Below the pieces are notes generated by a model that saw nothing but the letters and a program-made list of their open reading frames with translations, was not told the origin of the DNA and made no database searches. A DNA stretch of 26,905 nt from Nitrospinae bacterium RIFCSPLOWO2_12_39_16 (GTDB taxonomy: Bacteria; Nitrospinota; Nitrospinia; UBA9942): positions 1 through 26,905 of the forward strand of contig MHDO01000127.1 in the NCBI GenBank assembly GCA_001805005.1. The letters are read 5' to 3'. Made by a program: the position numbers and the translations under genes. Shown here one piece after another: positions 8,019-16,873 of this stretch. The number at the start of each line of letters is the position of its first letter. Within the stretch, counting starts at the first letter, position 1.

Positions 8019-8797
8019 ACTTCACCTGCCGATATTTTTTTGATTGAACCGTCATCCAATCTGAGCATTAAAGAACCATTGTTATCTAACACCTTTGCAA
8101 TTCCTTCGTATACTCTATCCCCAACATTAACTTTTACTCTGCGGCCAGATGTATCTGAAAGCTCTCTCCATCTTTTTATAACCGTCTCGCCACCCTCCAT
8201 AAATTTCTCATACCAGTATTCAAATCTATTCAATAACTCCGCTATCAGTAAATTCCTGTCTACTCTCTTTCCTGTTTCTATCATTATAGATGTCGCCTTA
8301 TCTTTTAATTCATTCGTAAACATTGACAATTCCGTATTCACATTTATTCCTATTCCAACAATTACTATTTTTCCTTTTGATATACCTTCCGTTAAAATAC
8401 CGCCTGCCTTTTTCCCGTTAATATTTATGTCATTTGGCCATTTTAGAGAAACCAGTCCAGCACATATGTGCTGGATCGCCTCTGCCACTGAAACACCCCC
8501 GACAAGTGTCAGTTGAGGCATAATATTTTTAGGCTTAAGAATAATTGACAGATAGATACCTGCTCCTGATGGAGATTCCCACCTCCTACCCAATCTCCCC
8601 CTCCCTTTACTCTGTGAATCAGCAATAACAACTGCTCCCTCCTTACAATCTTTAATCGCAAGATCCTTTGCAGTATCATTTGTTGATTCTACTTTGTCAA
8701 AAAGAAATATCTCCGAGCCTATGAATTTCGCCGTCAAATGTCCTTTTACCTTTTCACTCTCAATAATATCTTGCATCTTGCATCTTGTATCTTGCAT
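8009..8797 (-). CDS. birA: Biotin--[acetyl-CoA-carboxylase] ligase (without DNA-binding domain)
   Basis: A 262-residue ligase that activates biotin as biotinyl-AMP and attaches it to the biotin carboxyl carrier protein. The substrate loop SKGRGRLGRRWESPSGAGIYLSIIL and the catalytic block LKWPNDININGKKAGGILTE are intact, followed by IVGIGINVN and the C-terminal SH3-like cap. The N-terminal winged helix of the repressor-type BirA is absent, so this is a group I ligase that should not regulate transcription. The N-terminus MQDTRCKMQDIIES is encoded by a heptanucleotide repeat, and an in-frame ATG at 8776 is a plausible alternative; the only SD-like GGAG lies about 14 nt before 8797. The gene starts 4 nt after the nadC stop. 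Confidence 0.94.
   Translation of the reverse strand: MQDTRCKMQDIIESEKVKGHLTAKFIGSEIFLFDKVESTNDTAKDLAIKDCKEGAVVIADSQSKGRGRLGRRWESPSGAGIYLSIILKPKNIMPQLTLVGGVSVAEAIQHICAGLVSLKWPNDININGKKAGGILTEGISKGKIVIVGIGINVNTELSMFTNELKDKATSIMIETGKRVDRNLLIAELLNRFEYWYEKFMEGGETVIKRWRELSDTSGRRVKVNVGDRVYEGIAKVLDNNGSLMLRLDDGSIKKISAGEVCY
8770..8797. repeat. Heptanucleotide repeat forming the birA 5' end
   Basis: Four tandem 7-nt units (CTTGCAT, CTTGCAT, CTTGTAT, CTTGCAT on the plus strand) cover the first nine codons of birA. Both candidate ATG codons are made by the repeat itself, so the array has probably extended or replaced the original N-terminus. Confidence 0.85.
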
Positions 8798-8801
8798 CTT
8801 T

Positions 8802-9680
8802 TTATCTAATCTCCATACTTATATCCACAGCCCTTGCAGAATGAGTTAAAGCACCTATAGATATATAATCAACTCCTGTTGCAGCAATCTCACTCACATT
8901 TTTCAGAGTAACCCCTCCAGATACCTCAATTAAAGCCCTTTTATCTATTAACTTAACTGCCTTTTTAATTGCAGGTATATCCATATTATCAAGCATTATT
9001 ACATCCGCCTTACAGTTGAGGGCATCCTTTACCTCTTTCAAGCTTTTTGTCTCAACCTCAATTTTTATAAGATGGGGGGCATTGTCCCTCACTCTTTTCA
9101 CTGCCTTTATAATCCCCCCTGCAGCCTTTATATGATTATCTTTTATCAATATTCCATCATATAAACCAAATCTGTGATTAATTCCGCCTCCGCATTGGAC
9201 TGCATACTTTTCTAAAATCCTTAAGCATGGTGTAGTCTTTCTTGTATCAATTATCTTAGCCTTAAACCCCTTCACAGAATCTACAAACTTCTTTGTGAGG
9301 GTAGCTATACCACTCATCCTCTGTAAAAAATTAAGGGCTGTCCTCTCAGCGGTTAAAAGAGACCTCATATTGCCGCTTATTTCTATTATAATCTTTTCAC
9401 TCCTTACTATTTCACCATCTCTATACCTCTCCTTAAACTGACCACTGACCACTGACCACTGACCACTGACATTTTGAAAGACTTTCTTAAAAACATTTAT
9501 CCCGGATAAGACCATATCTTCTTTGGCTACAACATAAGCCTCACCCTTTACATTTTGAGAGACAATTGCATCTGTAGTAATATCACCTGAGCCTGTATCT
9601 TCAGCCAATGCAAGATTTATAAGATTATCTACTAATGCTTGTCCCCAAATGTTTTTATTGGGGAGATGATTTATATTCAT
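8802..9680 (-). CDS. nadC: Nicotinate-nucleotide pyrophosphorylase (carboxylating)
   Basis: A 292-residue quinolinate phosphoribosyltransferase, the step that joins de novo quinolinate to PRPP to make nicotinate mononucleotide for NAD. Conserved blocks are present: AEDTGSGDITTDAIV, LLTAERTALNFLQRMSGIAT, the phosphate-binding DTRKTTPCLRILEKYAVQCGGGINHRFGLYDGILIKDNHI, the IEVETKSLKEV strand, ADVIMLDNMD and EVSGGVTLKNV, ending with DYISIGALTHSARAVDISMEI. It is slightly longer than the usual about 280 residues because a heptad-repeat insertion encodes about 12 extra residues (70-82) in the N-terminal domain. It is the first gene of the minus-strand operon nadC-birA-coaX and diverges from the thermonuclease gene across 59 nt. 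Confidence 0.96.
   Translation of the reverse strand: MNINHLPNKNIWGQALVDNLINLALAEDTGSGDITTDAIVSQNVKGEAYVVAKEDMVLSGINVFKKVFQNVSGQWSVVSGQFKERYRDGEIVRSEKIIIEISGNMRSLLTAERTALNFLQRMSGIATLTKKFVDSVKGFKAKIIDTRKTTPCLRILEKYAVQCGGGINHRFGLYDGILIKDNHIKAAGGIIKAVKRVRDNAPHLIKIEVETKSLKEVKDALNCKADVIMLDNMDIPAIKKAVKLIDKRALIEVSGGVTLKNVSEIAATGVDYISIGALTHSARAVDISMEIR
9439..9470. repeat. Heptanucleotide repeat inside nadC
   Basis: Four perfect 7-nt units TGACCAC (9439-9466) plus a partial fifth lie in frame within nadC and encode the tandem-looking peptide VSGQWSVVSGQF. The flanking NadC sequence on both sides is normal, so this reads as an in-frame insertion into a loop. Confidence 0.88.
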
Positions 9681-9739
9681 GGCAAAATAATACCATAAAA
9701 TGATAGAAAATCAGATACAAAAAGGGTAAAGTAACAATC

Positions 9740-10636
9740 ATGTCAATTCTGAGAATTTTATTCTACATTTTTATAATTTATTTTCTATTGCCTACTACCT
9801 CCTATCTACTGCCTACTGCCTATGGAGAGGTATATAAATGGACAGATGAAGACGGCTCAGTAAATTTCACCGATTCAATAGACAGGATACCTGAAAGATA
9901 CAGGAAGGGGGCGGAGAAGAAAAGCCTTCCATCTGTAGGAATAACACTAACTGTAAAGCATGTGATTGACGGTGATACGATTATTGCAACCTCAGGCGAG
10001 AAGGTGAGGTATCTTGGAATTGATACACCTGAGATTTCATCAGAAAAAATGCCTGCACAGTTCTTTTCTGAAGAGTCTAAAAAGGCTAATAAAGAATTGG
10101 TTGGTGGCAGGACAATAAGACTGGAACTTGATGAAGAAAAGATTGACAAACATGGACGTCTACTTGCTTATGTATATTTAAAAGATAGGACATTTGTAAA
10201 TGCAAAATTAATAGAGGATGGAAATGCGAGGGCATATTTCATCCCCCCAAATGTCAAGTATTACAGCCAGTTTAAAAAGCTGGAGAAAGAAGCGATGAAA
10301 AACAGAAAGGGGCTCTGGAGTGAGCCTGATTCAATATCTCCAATATCACATTCTGATGCCATAAGACATATAGGCAAATTCAGATTTGTTGAAGGGGTTG
10401 TAAGGAGCATACACAATACAGGGAAGGCAGTTCATCTCAACTTCGGTAATAATCCTGATGAAGATTTTACAGTAACTATTTTTGACAGGGACTACCAGAG
10501 ATTCAGAGAAAAAGGGATTGACCCTTCAGGTTACTATGAAGGAAAGGCTGTGGCAGTATATGGAAAGATAAAACTCTACAGGGGTGCAGAGATAGTTGTG
10601 TCATTTCCGGAGGATATTGTAATACAAACCCATTAA
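9740..10636 (+). CDS. Secreted thermonuclease (SNase) with DUF4124-like N-terminus
   Basis: A 298-residue exported nuclease. After a signal peptide (about 1-29) comes a short DUF4124-type segment (EVYKWTDEDGSVNFTDSIDRIP). The staphylococcal nuclease OB-fold spans about 68-194: LTVKHVIDGDTI, VRYLGIDTPE with Arg90 and Glu98, and DKHGRLLAYVYL with Arg140, matching the catalytic Arg-Glu-Arg set and the Ca2+-binding Asp positions. A further C-terminal region (about 210-298) with alternating strands resembles another small nucleic-acid-binding OB-like domain, which is inference. Part of the signal peptide (LLPTTSYLLPTAYG) is encoded by a heptad repeat. It diverges from nadC and probably forms its own unit. 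Confidence 0.9.
   Translation: MSILRILFYIFIIYFLLPTTSYLLPTAYGEVYKWTDEDGSVNFTDSIDRIPERYRKGAEKKSLPSVGITLTVKHVIDGDTIIATSGEKVRYLGIDTPEISSEKMPAQFFSEESKKANKELVGGRTIRLELDEEKIDKHGRLLAYVYLKDRTFVNAKLIEDGNARAYFIPPNVKYYSQFKKLEKEAMKNRKGLWSEPDSISPISHSDAIRHIGKFRFVEGVVRSIHNTGKAVHLNFGNNPDEDFTVTIFDRDYQRFREKGIDPSGYYEGKAVAVYGKIKLYRGAEIVVSFPEDIVIQTH
9789..9823. repeat. Heptanucleotide repeat in the thermonuclease signal peptide
   Basis: Five 7-nt units (TGCCTAC, TACCTCC, TATCTAC, TGCCTAC, TGCCTAT) run in frame through the second half of the signal peptide and the predicted cleavage region. The unit is close to the complement of the AGTAGGC/AGTAAGC units at 1927 and 17792. Confidence 0.82.
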
Positions 10637-10721
10637 TTATAAAAAAAATAGCTATTTTGATATAAAATGACGCAAAAATAGGATTTACAATTATGCCTTT
10701 CCATAATTCAGGACAGATAAG

Positions 10722-11431
10722 ATGAAAGAAAAAATTAAAGAAACATCATTTACAATTCATGACCTTCCAAGACAAGAAAGACCGAGAGAAAGATTAAGAA
10801 ATTTTGGGGCTGAGGTACTTTCTGCTCAGGAACTTTTAGCTATTGTTATAGGTCGGGGTATTCCCGGAAAATCAGTAATGAATATTGCACGGAGTTGTTA
10901 TCAAAATTCGGCAATATCAAGGCTATAAGTCAGGCAATAATAGAGGAACTTTCTCAAATAAAAGGTATTAGCTTTGCTAAGGCTGCACAGATTAAGGCAT
11001 GTTTTGAACTTGGTAAAAGACAGGAACTTGAGCCAGAAATGAAAAATTTTGACATCCAGAATCCCCAAGACATAGTAAAGGCAATCCAGTCCAGTATTAA
11101 AGATAAAGCAAAAGAACATTTCAAACTTATTCTCCTTAATACCCGCAATAAAATCATTGGCATTTCTACTATCTCCATTGGCACGCTCAATTCCAATTTA
11201 GTGCATCCGAGAGAGGTTTTTAAAGAGGCTATTGCTCACAGTGCAGCCTCAGTAGTTTTAGCACACAACCATCCCTCAGGAGATTCCGAGCCGTCAGAGG
11301 ATGATTTGATAATAACAAAAAGATTGACAGAAGCTGGTAAAATTTTAGGAGTTGAGGTATTAGACCATATAATCATCACTAAAAATGGATTTTTCAGTTT
11401 TAAAGAAAAAGGGTTAATCTCTAAAAGTTGA
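10722..11431 (+). pseudogene. radC: RadC/JAB-domain protein, frameshifted
   Basis: Two frames together make a complete RadC. The first (from 10722) gives the N-terminal domain IHDLPRQERPRERLRNFGAEVLSAQELLAIVIGRGIPGKSVMNIAR. The second (from about 10895) resumes exactly in the family pattern LLSKFGNIKAISQAIIEELSQIKGI and continues to the stop. It includes the zinc metalloprotease-like motif AHNHPSGD...D of the JAB fold. Adding one G in the GG of GCACGGAG (10889-10896) restores a normal 236-residue protein. RadC's biochemical role is unsettled; it is frequent on mobile and defence islands. It starts the island at 10.7-17.1 kb, and the next gene's ATG begins 1 nt after its stop. The frameshift may be real decay or a homopolymer base-calling error. 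Confidence 0.88.
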
Positions 11432-11432
11432 T

Positions 11433-12880
11433 ATGAAATACAAGATATTTGTAAGTGGTGTTCAGAAAGAACTAAAAGATGAGCGTTTTGCAGTAAAAGA
11501 AACAATTTTAGAAAATGTTTTGTTAAAGGAATATTTTAAGCCATTTTTATTTGAGGATTCTCCTGCAAAAGGCAAATCAGCTAAAACTGCTTATATTGAT
11601 GAAATCCGCAAAAACGACATTTATCTTGGAATATTAGGTAATGAATATGGCACAGCGAACAAAAACAATCTCTCAGCCACCGAACAGGAATTCCGTGAAG
11701 CTCAAAGGACGAATAAGGGAATTTTAATTTATATAAAAGGCAAAGACGACACCAATCGTGATAAAAAGGTCCAGAAACTAATCTCTGAAATCAGAGATGA
11801 GGATGTTGGATATAAATACAGACGGTTTAATAATCTCCTTGAGTTAAAGAATAACATTTATGAAAGTCTAATTGAATTCTTGCGGGAAAAAGGCATTGTA
11901 GGGCGGCAAGCCTTTGATAATGCTGTCTGCGAGAATGCAAGTTTCAGCGATATTGATGAAGATAAAGTAAAATGGTTTTTGCAGACAGCCAGAAATCAGC
12001 GCAATTTCCCTTTAGGCTTAAATACACCGCTTAAAGAAGTCCTTATCCATCTTAATCTTTTAAACTCAGGAAAATTAACCAATGCTGCTGTGCTCCTGTT
12101 TGGAAAAAATCCTTATAAATTTTTTCTTCAGGCAGAAGTGAAATGTATTCAGTTTTCCGGCACAGAAGTCGAGAAACCTTTTGCCTCCTACCACATTTAC
12201 AATGTAAATTTATTTGAGCAGATTGACAAGTCCGTTGCCTTTGTCCTTGATGCCATTAGACTGCCAGTTATTCAGCAGGAGCATACTGTTCAGGTGAAAA
12301 GACCGTATGAAATTCCAGTGTTTGCCATTCAAGAAGCGATTGTCAATGCAGTTGCTCATAGAGATTATAATACCACTGCTGGCGTGCAAGTTATGGTTTT
12401 TATTGACCGTGTTGAAATATGGAATTCAGGGAGTTTACCAAATCAGTTAAGTATAGACGACCTGAAGAGACCCCATACCTCATACCCCCAAATAATCCCT
12501 TATTGGCAGGCATCTTCTATTTTGCCAATTATATTCAAAAGGCAGGCTCGGGTATAATAGAGATGATCAAGCAGTGTAAAAGTCAGGGACTGCCTGAGCC
12601 GGAATTTGTATCAATCCGTGGTTCAGAATTCAGGACGATTATAGGAAGGGATATTTTTACAGAAAGCGTGTTGAGTAAACTCGGTTTAAATGAACGTCAA
12701 TTAAAGGCTATAAAATATGTTAAAGAGAAAGGGAAAATTACCAATAAGGAGTATCAAGAAGTATGTAATATTAAAAAGAGGCAGGCAACGGATGATTTGA
12801 AAGCACTTGAAGATAGAAGTATTTTTGAACGTATTGGCATTACAGGCAAAGGGACTTACTATATTTTAAAGGGGCACTAA
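11433..12880 (+). pseudogene. DUF4062 + HATPase_c_4 + winged-helix protein, frameshifted
   Basis: The N-terminus (KIFVSGVQKELKDERFAVKETI, then the IDEIRKNDIYLGILGNEYG block, about residues 1-110) is DUF4062, a Rossmann-like domain often found in TIR-like sensing and defence proteins. Residues about 180-360 match the ATP-binding domain of the RecG-like/Alb-type regulator family (NAVAHRDYNTTAGVQVMVFIDRVEIWNSGSLP). The frame breaks in a run of five C at 12486-12490; one extra C gives PPNNPLLAGIFYFANYIQKAGSGI in the other frame, which then runs through a winged-helix domain (about 400-470, ITNKEYQEVCNIKKRQATDDLKALED) to the stop. The restored product is 482 residues. It is probably a regulator or sensor that travels with the restriction genes. 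The gene follows radC by 1 nt. Confidence 0.82.
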
Positions 12881-12997
12881 AGGGGCATAAGGGGCACTAA
12901 AGGGGCGTAAGTATAAATTAAGATAACGGACATTTATCGGACATAACAGACATTTTTCAGACATTTATTGGACTTGGCGATTGACTCAATTGACTCA
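12867..12997. repeat. Three short tandem repeat clusters behind the DUF4062 gene
   Basis: Four units of the type TAAAGGGGCAC (12867-12910) overlap the gene's stop codon. They are followed by four units of about 11 nt of the type CGGACATTTAT (about 12927-12973) and a 9-nt perfect duplication ATTGACTCA (12980-12997). They could be a decayed low-complexity C-terminal extension, since short open stretches rich in KGH persist, or regulatory iterons. I cannot tell which. Confidence 0.65.
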
Positions 12998-13000
12998 TAA

Positions 13001-13108
13001 ATGGCTCAAAATAAGATGATAAATAAAAATGACTATCAAAATCTAACCAAAGAAAAACTTCTTGCCGAGATTGCTCTGTGGTATAACTGGATTAAAACTC
13101 ACGGATAA
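13001..13108 (+). CDS. Small ORF (35 aa) before the restriction-modification gene
   Basis: A 35-codon frame, MAQNKMINKNDYQNLTKEKL..., with an amphipathic, Lys- and Glu-rich middle and a Trp-rich end (LWYNWIKTHG). Its stop at 13106-13108 is followed directly by the SD (GAGG, 13109-13112) and ATG (13118) of the nuclease-methyltransferase gene, an arrangement typical of a leader or coupled small gene. No family is recognised and its own SD is not obvious. It could be a short regulator of the R-M operon or merely open by chance; the position relative to the SD is the main argument for it. Confidence 0.4.
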   Translation: MAQNKMINKNDYQNLTKEKLLAEIALWYNWIKTHG

Positions 13109-13117
13109 GAGGTTGAT

Positions 13118-15467
13118 ATGAAAAAAGAGCTTTATAATAAACAACAAGAAAAAATAAGAACCGGTGAGAAATCAGAACTTCTCAAATTTGGTGAAGAAAG
13201 GGGCTACTTCACCCTAAGCCATGTTGGTTCAAAAATTACTTACACCACTCAAGGATGTACAGATGAGTTTAACGACCCTGAAGAACGAGTAAGGGTTGGC
13301 CTATTCTATGACCTCATTGAAACGTATGGTTACAAGAACTCAAAAGCTGTCATTGATATTGAGATTTTTAGAAAAATAGGGCACCCGCACAAAAAATCTG
13401 ACACAAAAGCTGATATTATCATTTATAAAGACGGGAACCCTTTCATGATGTTCGAATTAAAGTCCCCGGAAGAATACGAAAAATATCTTGAGGAATCTAT
13501 AAAGACCCAGCTTTTTGAACGGGCCGCTACAGAGGACAAGGCTAAGGGTCATCTCAAATATCTCATTTACTACACACGCTGGTATGAAGATGAAGGATTA
13601 AAGGAAAAATTTGTAACGATTGATTATGAGAAATATAAAACCTTTGAGGAATGGGATGAGGCACAAAGACCAAATCTCAGGATTATTCCGGCAAAGTATG
13701 GAATCATTGATAAACCGCCGCTTTTTGTAAAAGACAGCAAGGTTGATTTAAGGCAAGATGTCCATAAAGACGAATTAGACCGCATCGCAAGGGAACTTCA
13801 CAATATACTCTGGGGCGGTGGCAAATATCAGAACGAACTTTTCTTTAATCTCATTGGGCTATTTCTTGTAAAAATTTACGATGAAAAAGAAACAGAAAAA
13901 GGAAAGCCTTATAACTTCCAGATTTTCTATGAAGGAAATAATCCTGAAAAGCCTGAAAAAGTCTATGACAGGATGAATGAGCTTTACAAAAAGGCGCTTA
14001 AGGATTATCTAAAATATTCCAAAGAAGAGGTCAAGAAAGTTAAGGATATTGTATTTGATGCGCCAAAGGTCAAATATGTTGTTGAATCCCTTCAAGATAT
14101 ATCCTTTACAGTCAACAAATATGATGTGCTTGGAGACTTCTTTGAAAAGATAGTAAGGAGCGAACTAAAACAGACAAAAGGGCAATATCTCACACATACA
14201 AATATTGTTGACTTTATAGTAAGGGCTCTTGAGATTGAGAATCTAAGTATTGAGCTAATAAATACTGAAAAAAGATTGCCTTACATAATAGACCCTGCCT
14301 GCGGCTCCGGAACATTCCTCATTCAGGCAATGAAGCTTATAACTCATTATTGTCAGGAAAATTCAGATAAGATAAAAAAATCAGATGCGGTGCAAGAGAA
14401 ACTTTTAGGTCTTTTCCCGAAATACAGGACTAACAGATGGGCAGAGGATTTTATCTATGGCCTTGATCAATGGCGACCTTGCTATGGCAGCAAAGGTTAA
14501 TATGGTTGGTCACGGTGATGGCTCTGCTCACATAGAAGCAAAAGATGGGCTTCTCGATTTTAATGAATACGGAGATGCCCAATTAAAAGTAAAAAGTAAT
14601 AATAAAGTCTATCCGAAACCTGCAAATGAACAGTTTGATATTGTAATCTCAAATCCACCTTTCAGCATAACTGTTGATAGAGATACTGCCAAAAAATTCC
14701 CAGATATTTTTATACAAGGAGAAAAAATAGCCCACAGTCTTAAGAAGGACAGCAAGAAACAGGAGATAGATACTGAAAACCTGTTTATTGAACGCTGGTA
14801 TCAATTCTTAAAACCAAAAGGCCGTCTTGGGGTTGTTCTTCCAGAGAGTGTATTTGATACAACAACAAACCGTGAGATACGATTATACCTCTATAAGCAT
14901 TTTTACATAAAGGCTGTGGTATCACTTCCTCATCTTGCTTTTGCGCCATACACCATGACAAAAACAAGCCTGCTGTTTGCTCAGAAGAAGACAGCAGAGG
15001 AAATCAAGAAATGGGATGAATTCTGGACGAAATACGAGGCGGAATACAAGGACTTTAAAAGCCACCTAAAAAATCTTCTTGATGCTAAGAAGAAACGTAA
15101 AGAAGACGAAAAGAAAAAGACTGAACTTATCTCCATCTTAAAAACCCTTCTTAAAGACAATTTTAACACTATGGACGAAAGTCTTTCTGTAAATGAATTG
15201 ATAGACAAATATGAGGAAGAAATAAAACAGGCTGATCTGGAATGGTGGGTCTTCGGCAAGGTTGCATCAACTGAAGGACAGAACTATCCTATCTTTATGG
15301 CTCATGCAGATGAGATTGGATATAAGAGAGGAACAAATAAGGAGGAAAAGAGGTCTAATGAATTATTCAATACAAAAGAAGCTAACGAACAGCAGTTCAT
15401 AATTATTGATACCAGTAATCCTACAACTGTCTTAGATCATTTAAGGAAAATGGTGAATTGGTCATGA
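13118..15467 (+). pseudogene. Fused restriction nuclease-N6-adenine methyltransferase, frameshifted
   Basis: The N-terminal about 130 residues carry a PD-(D/E)XK nuclease signature (KADIII...FMMFELKSP: Asp99, Glu113, Lys115) like the type I HsdR N-terminal domain. An N6-adenine methylase follows, with the HsdM-like helical region (about 320-385), SAM motif I DPACGSGTF (392-400) and, in the second frame, catalytic motif NPPF near 14655. The frame breaks at 14464-14468: restoring two bases (GATATCAATGG for GATCAATGG) gives GLDINGDLAMAAKVNMVGHGD and a 783-residue protein. Together with the separate specificity gene this resembles BcgI-type (type IIB) enzymes, in which one subunit cuts and methylates and a second one recognises. 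A Lys/Glu-rich coiled segment lies at about 15000-15240. A clear SD (GAGG) is 5 nt before the ATG. Either broken or a sequencing error. Confidence 0.85.
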
Positions 15468-16873
15468 TTTCAAGCGTAAATTTATCAGATATAGGCAGGG
15501 GCTATCTATTACGATGCGGATCAAAATATGTTGATTTTTGGAAAAATCAAGAGGGAAAGATTTTCGATGTACAAAGGGATTCAATTATTCTCAAAGAGTT
15601 TGTTTGTTTTTCGACTGGCAAAATAATTAAAAAAGATCAAATCGATAAGGTTTATCAGTTGATTGATTTAGCCAACATTGAACCAGAGATAGGAATTCCC
15701 ATCGGATTAGAAAATAATGTTGTAAGTGAGATTGGCTCAGACAAAGTTTATTTAAGTGACTCAGAGTTAATATTTTCAAAGTTAAATAGTCATATTGGCT
15801 ATGTTTTTTTAAAAAAAGATATCCCTGATAATGGATATGAGATTATTGGTTCAACAGAATTTTATCCACTATTAGTTGATTCAAGTGTAATCCATCCGAA
15901 ATTGCTTAAGTATTATTTGCTACATTCCATTTTTCGGCAAAAGGCTGTCTTCTTACGATCTGGCAAAAGTCAGAGCCATCCACGAATACAAAAAGAAGAT
16001 TTTTTTAACATAAGCGTCCCCTATATCAGTAAAGAAGTCCAAAAAAAGATATTGGCAGTTATAGAGGATATCGAGGACAAAATAAAAGAATTACGAGAGA
16101 AGGTTAAAACTCTCCACTCCATAATTGATAGCGTTCTTATTAGATACAATGTAAAGGATTTCTATGACAAAAAGCATAAGACGGACATTTTAAAAACCAA
16201 TTTTCTAAATGCAGGCGAAAATAAGTTTTTAAGACTTGGTGCACGCTATCACGCTTTCTGGGAAGTTCATAAGGGTCTTCTTTTTGACGATGCTAATCTT
16301 AAGCATCCCATTTATAAACTCGGAGATATCATAGCCCTTCATAAAACAGAGATTTTAAAAAAGGGGCATCTGTCCGAAGAATATATCCTTCTTGACCTTG
16401 AAGATTTAGAACCGTTGACAGGACGAATCTTGAATGAAGAAAATATCGTTGAGGAAATCGGCTCTGATAAGGTAGTCTTTGGTGATTGCGATATTGTTAC
16501 TGGCAAATTGCGCCCATATCTTGGCTATACAATTATTAATGACAAAGACAAACCATATATAGGCACGACAGAATTGTTGCCATTTAAAATAAAAAAACAT
16601 TCAAAGGTACTTGCTCAATATATCCAGTATTTGCTTTTATCTCAGGAATACATTTCAAAATCAGAATTTTTAATGAGTGGTAAGGAACATCCCCGCATTC
16701 ATCCAAGCGACCTGCTCAATATAAAAGTCCCAATCCCTGATATCAAAATTCAGGAAAAGATTGTTGAAGAAATAAAAGACGAAGAATCCAGAAGCTTTGA
16801 ACACCGACAAGAAATAAAGCGCCTAAGGGCGAAAATTGATGCAGTTATTTACGAGGCGATTACCAATGGATAA
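15464..16873 (+). CDS. hsdS: Type I-like specificity subunit HsdS
   Basis: A 469-residue two-TRD specificity protein that would bind a bipartite DNA target for the fused nuclease-methylase. The two halves repeat the same plan: a TRD with an SDSELIFSKLNSHIGY or FGDCDIVTGKLRPYLGY motif, then a GKSQSHPRIQKEDFFNISVP or GKEHPRIHPSDLLNIKVP block, then a helical spacer (about 195-225 and 435-469). This is the internal duplication expected of HsdS. I choose the ATG at 15464, which overlaps the upstream stop as ATGA, rather than the TTG two codons earlier. It overlaps the next small gene by 8 nt. Unlike the three genes before it, it is intact. Confidence 0.9.
   Translation: MISSVNLSDIGRGYLLRCGSKYVDFWKNQEGKIFDVQRDSIILKEFVCFSTGKIIKKDQIDKVYQLIDLANIEPEIGIPIGLENNVVSEIGSDKVYLSDSELIFSKLNSHIGYVFLKKDIPDNGYEIIGSTEFYPLLVDSSVIHPKLLKYYLLHSIFRQKAVFLRSGKSQSHPRIQKEDFFNISVPYISKEVQKKILAVIEDIEDKIKELREKVKTLHSIIDSVLIRYNVKDFYDKKHKTDILKTNFLNAGENKFLRLGARYHAFWEVHKGLLFDDANLKHPIYKLGDIIALHKTEILKKGHLSEEYILLDLEDLEPLTGRILNEENIVEEIGSDKVVFGDCDIVTGKLRPYLGYTIINDKDKPYIGTTELLPFKIKKHSKVLAQYIQYLLLSQEYISKSEFLMSGKEHPRIHPSDLLNIKVPIPDIKIQEKIVEEIKDEESRSFEHRQEIKRLRAKIDAVIYEAITNG

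Noticed and set aside
10637..10721. Island left boundary or attachment site
   Set aside because: The stretch is AT-rich with no direct repeat shared with the region after 17108, and no integrase is nearby, so an insertion boundary cannot be shown.
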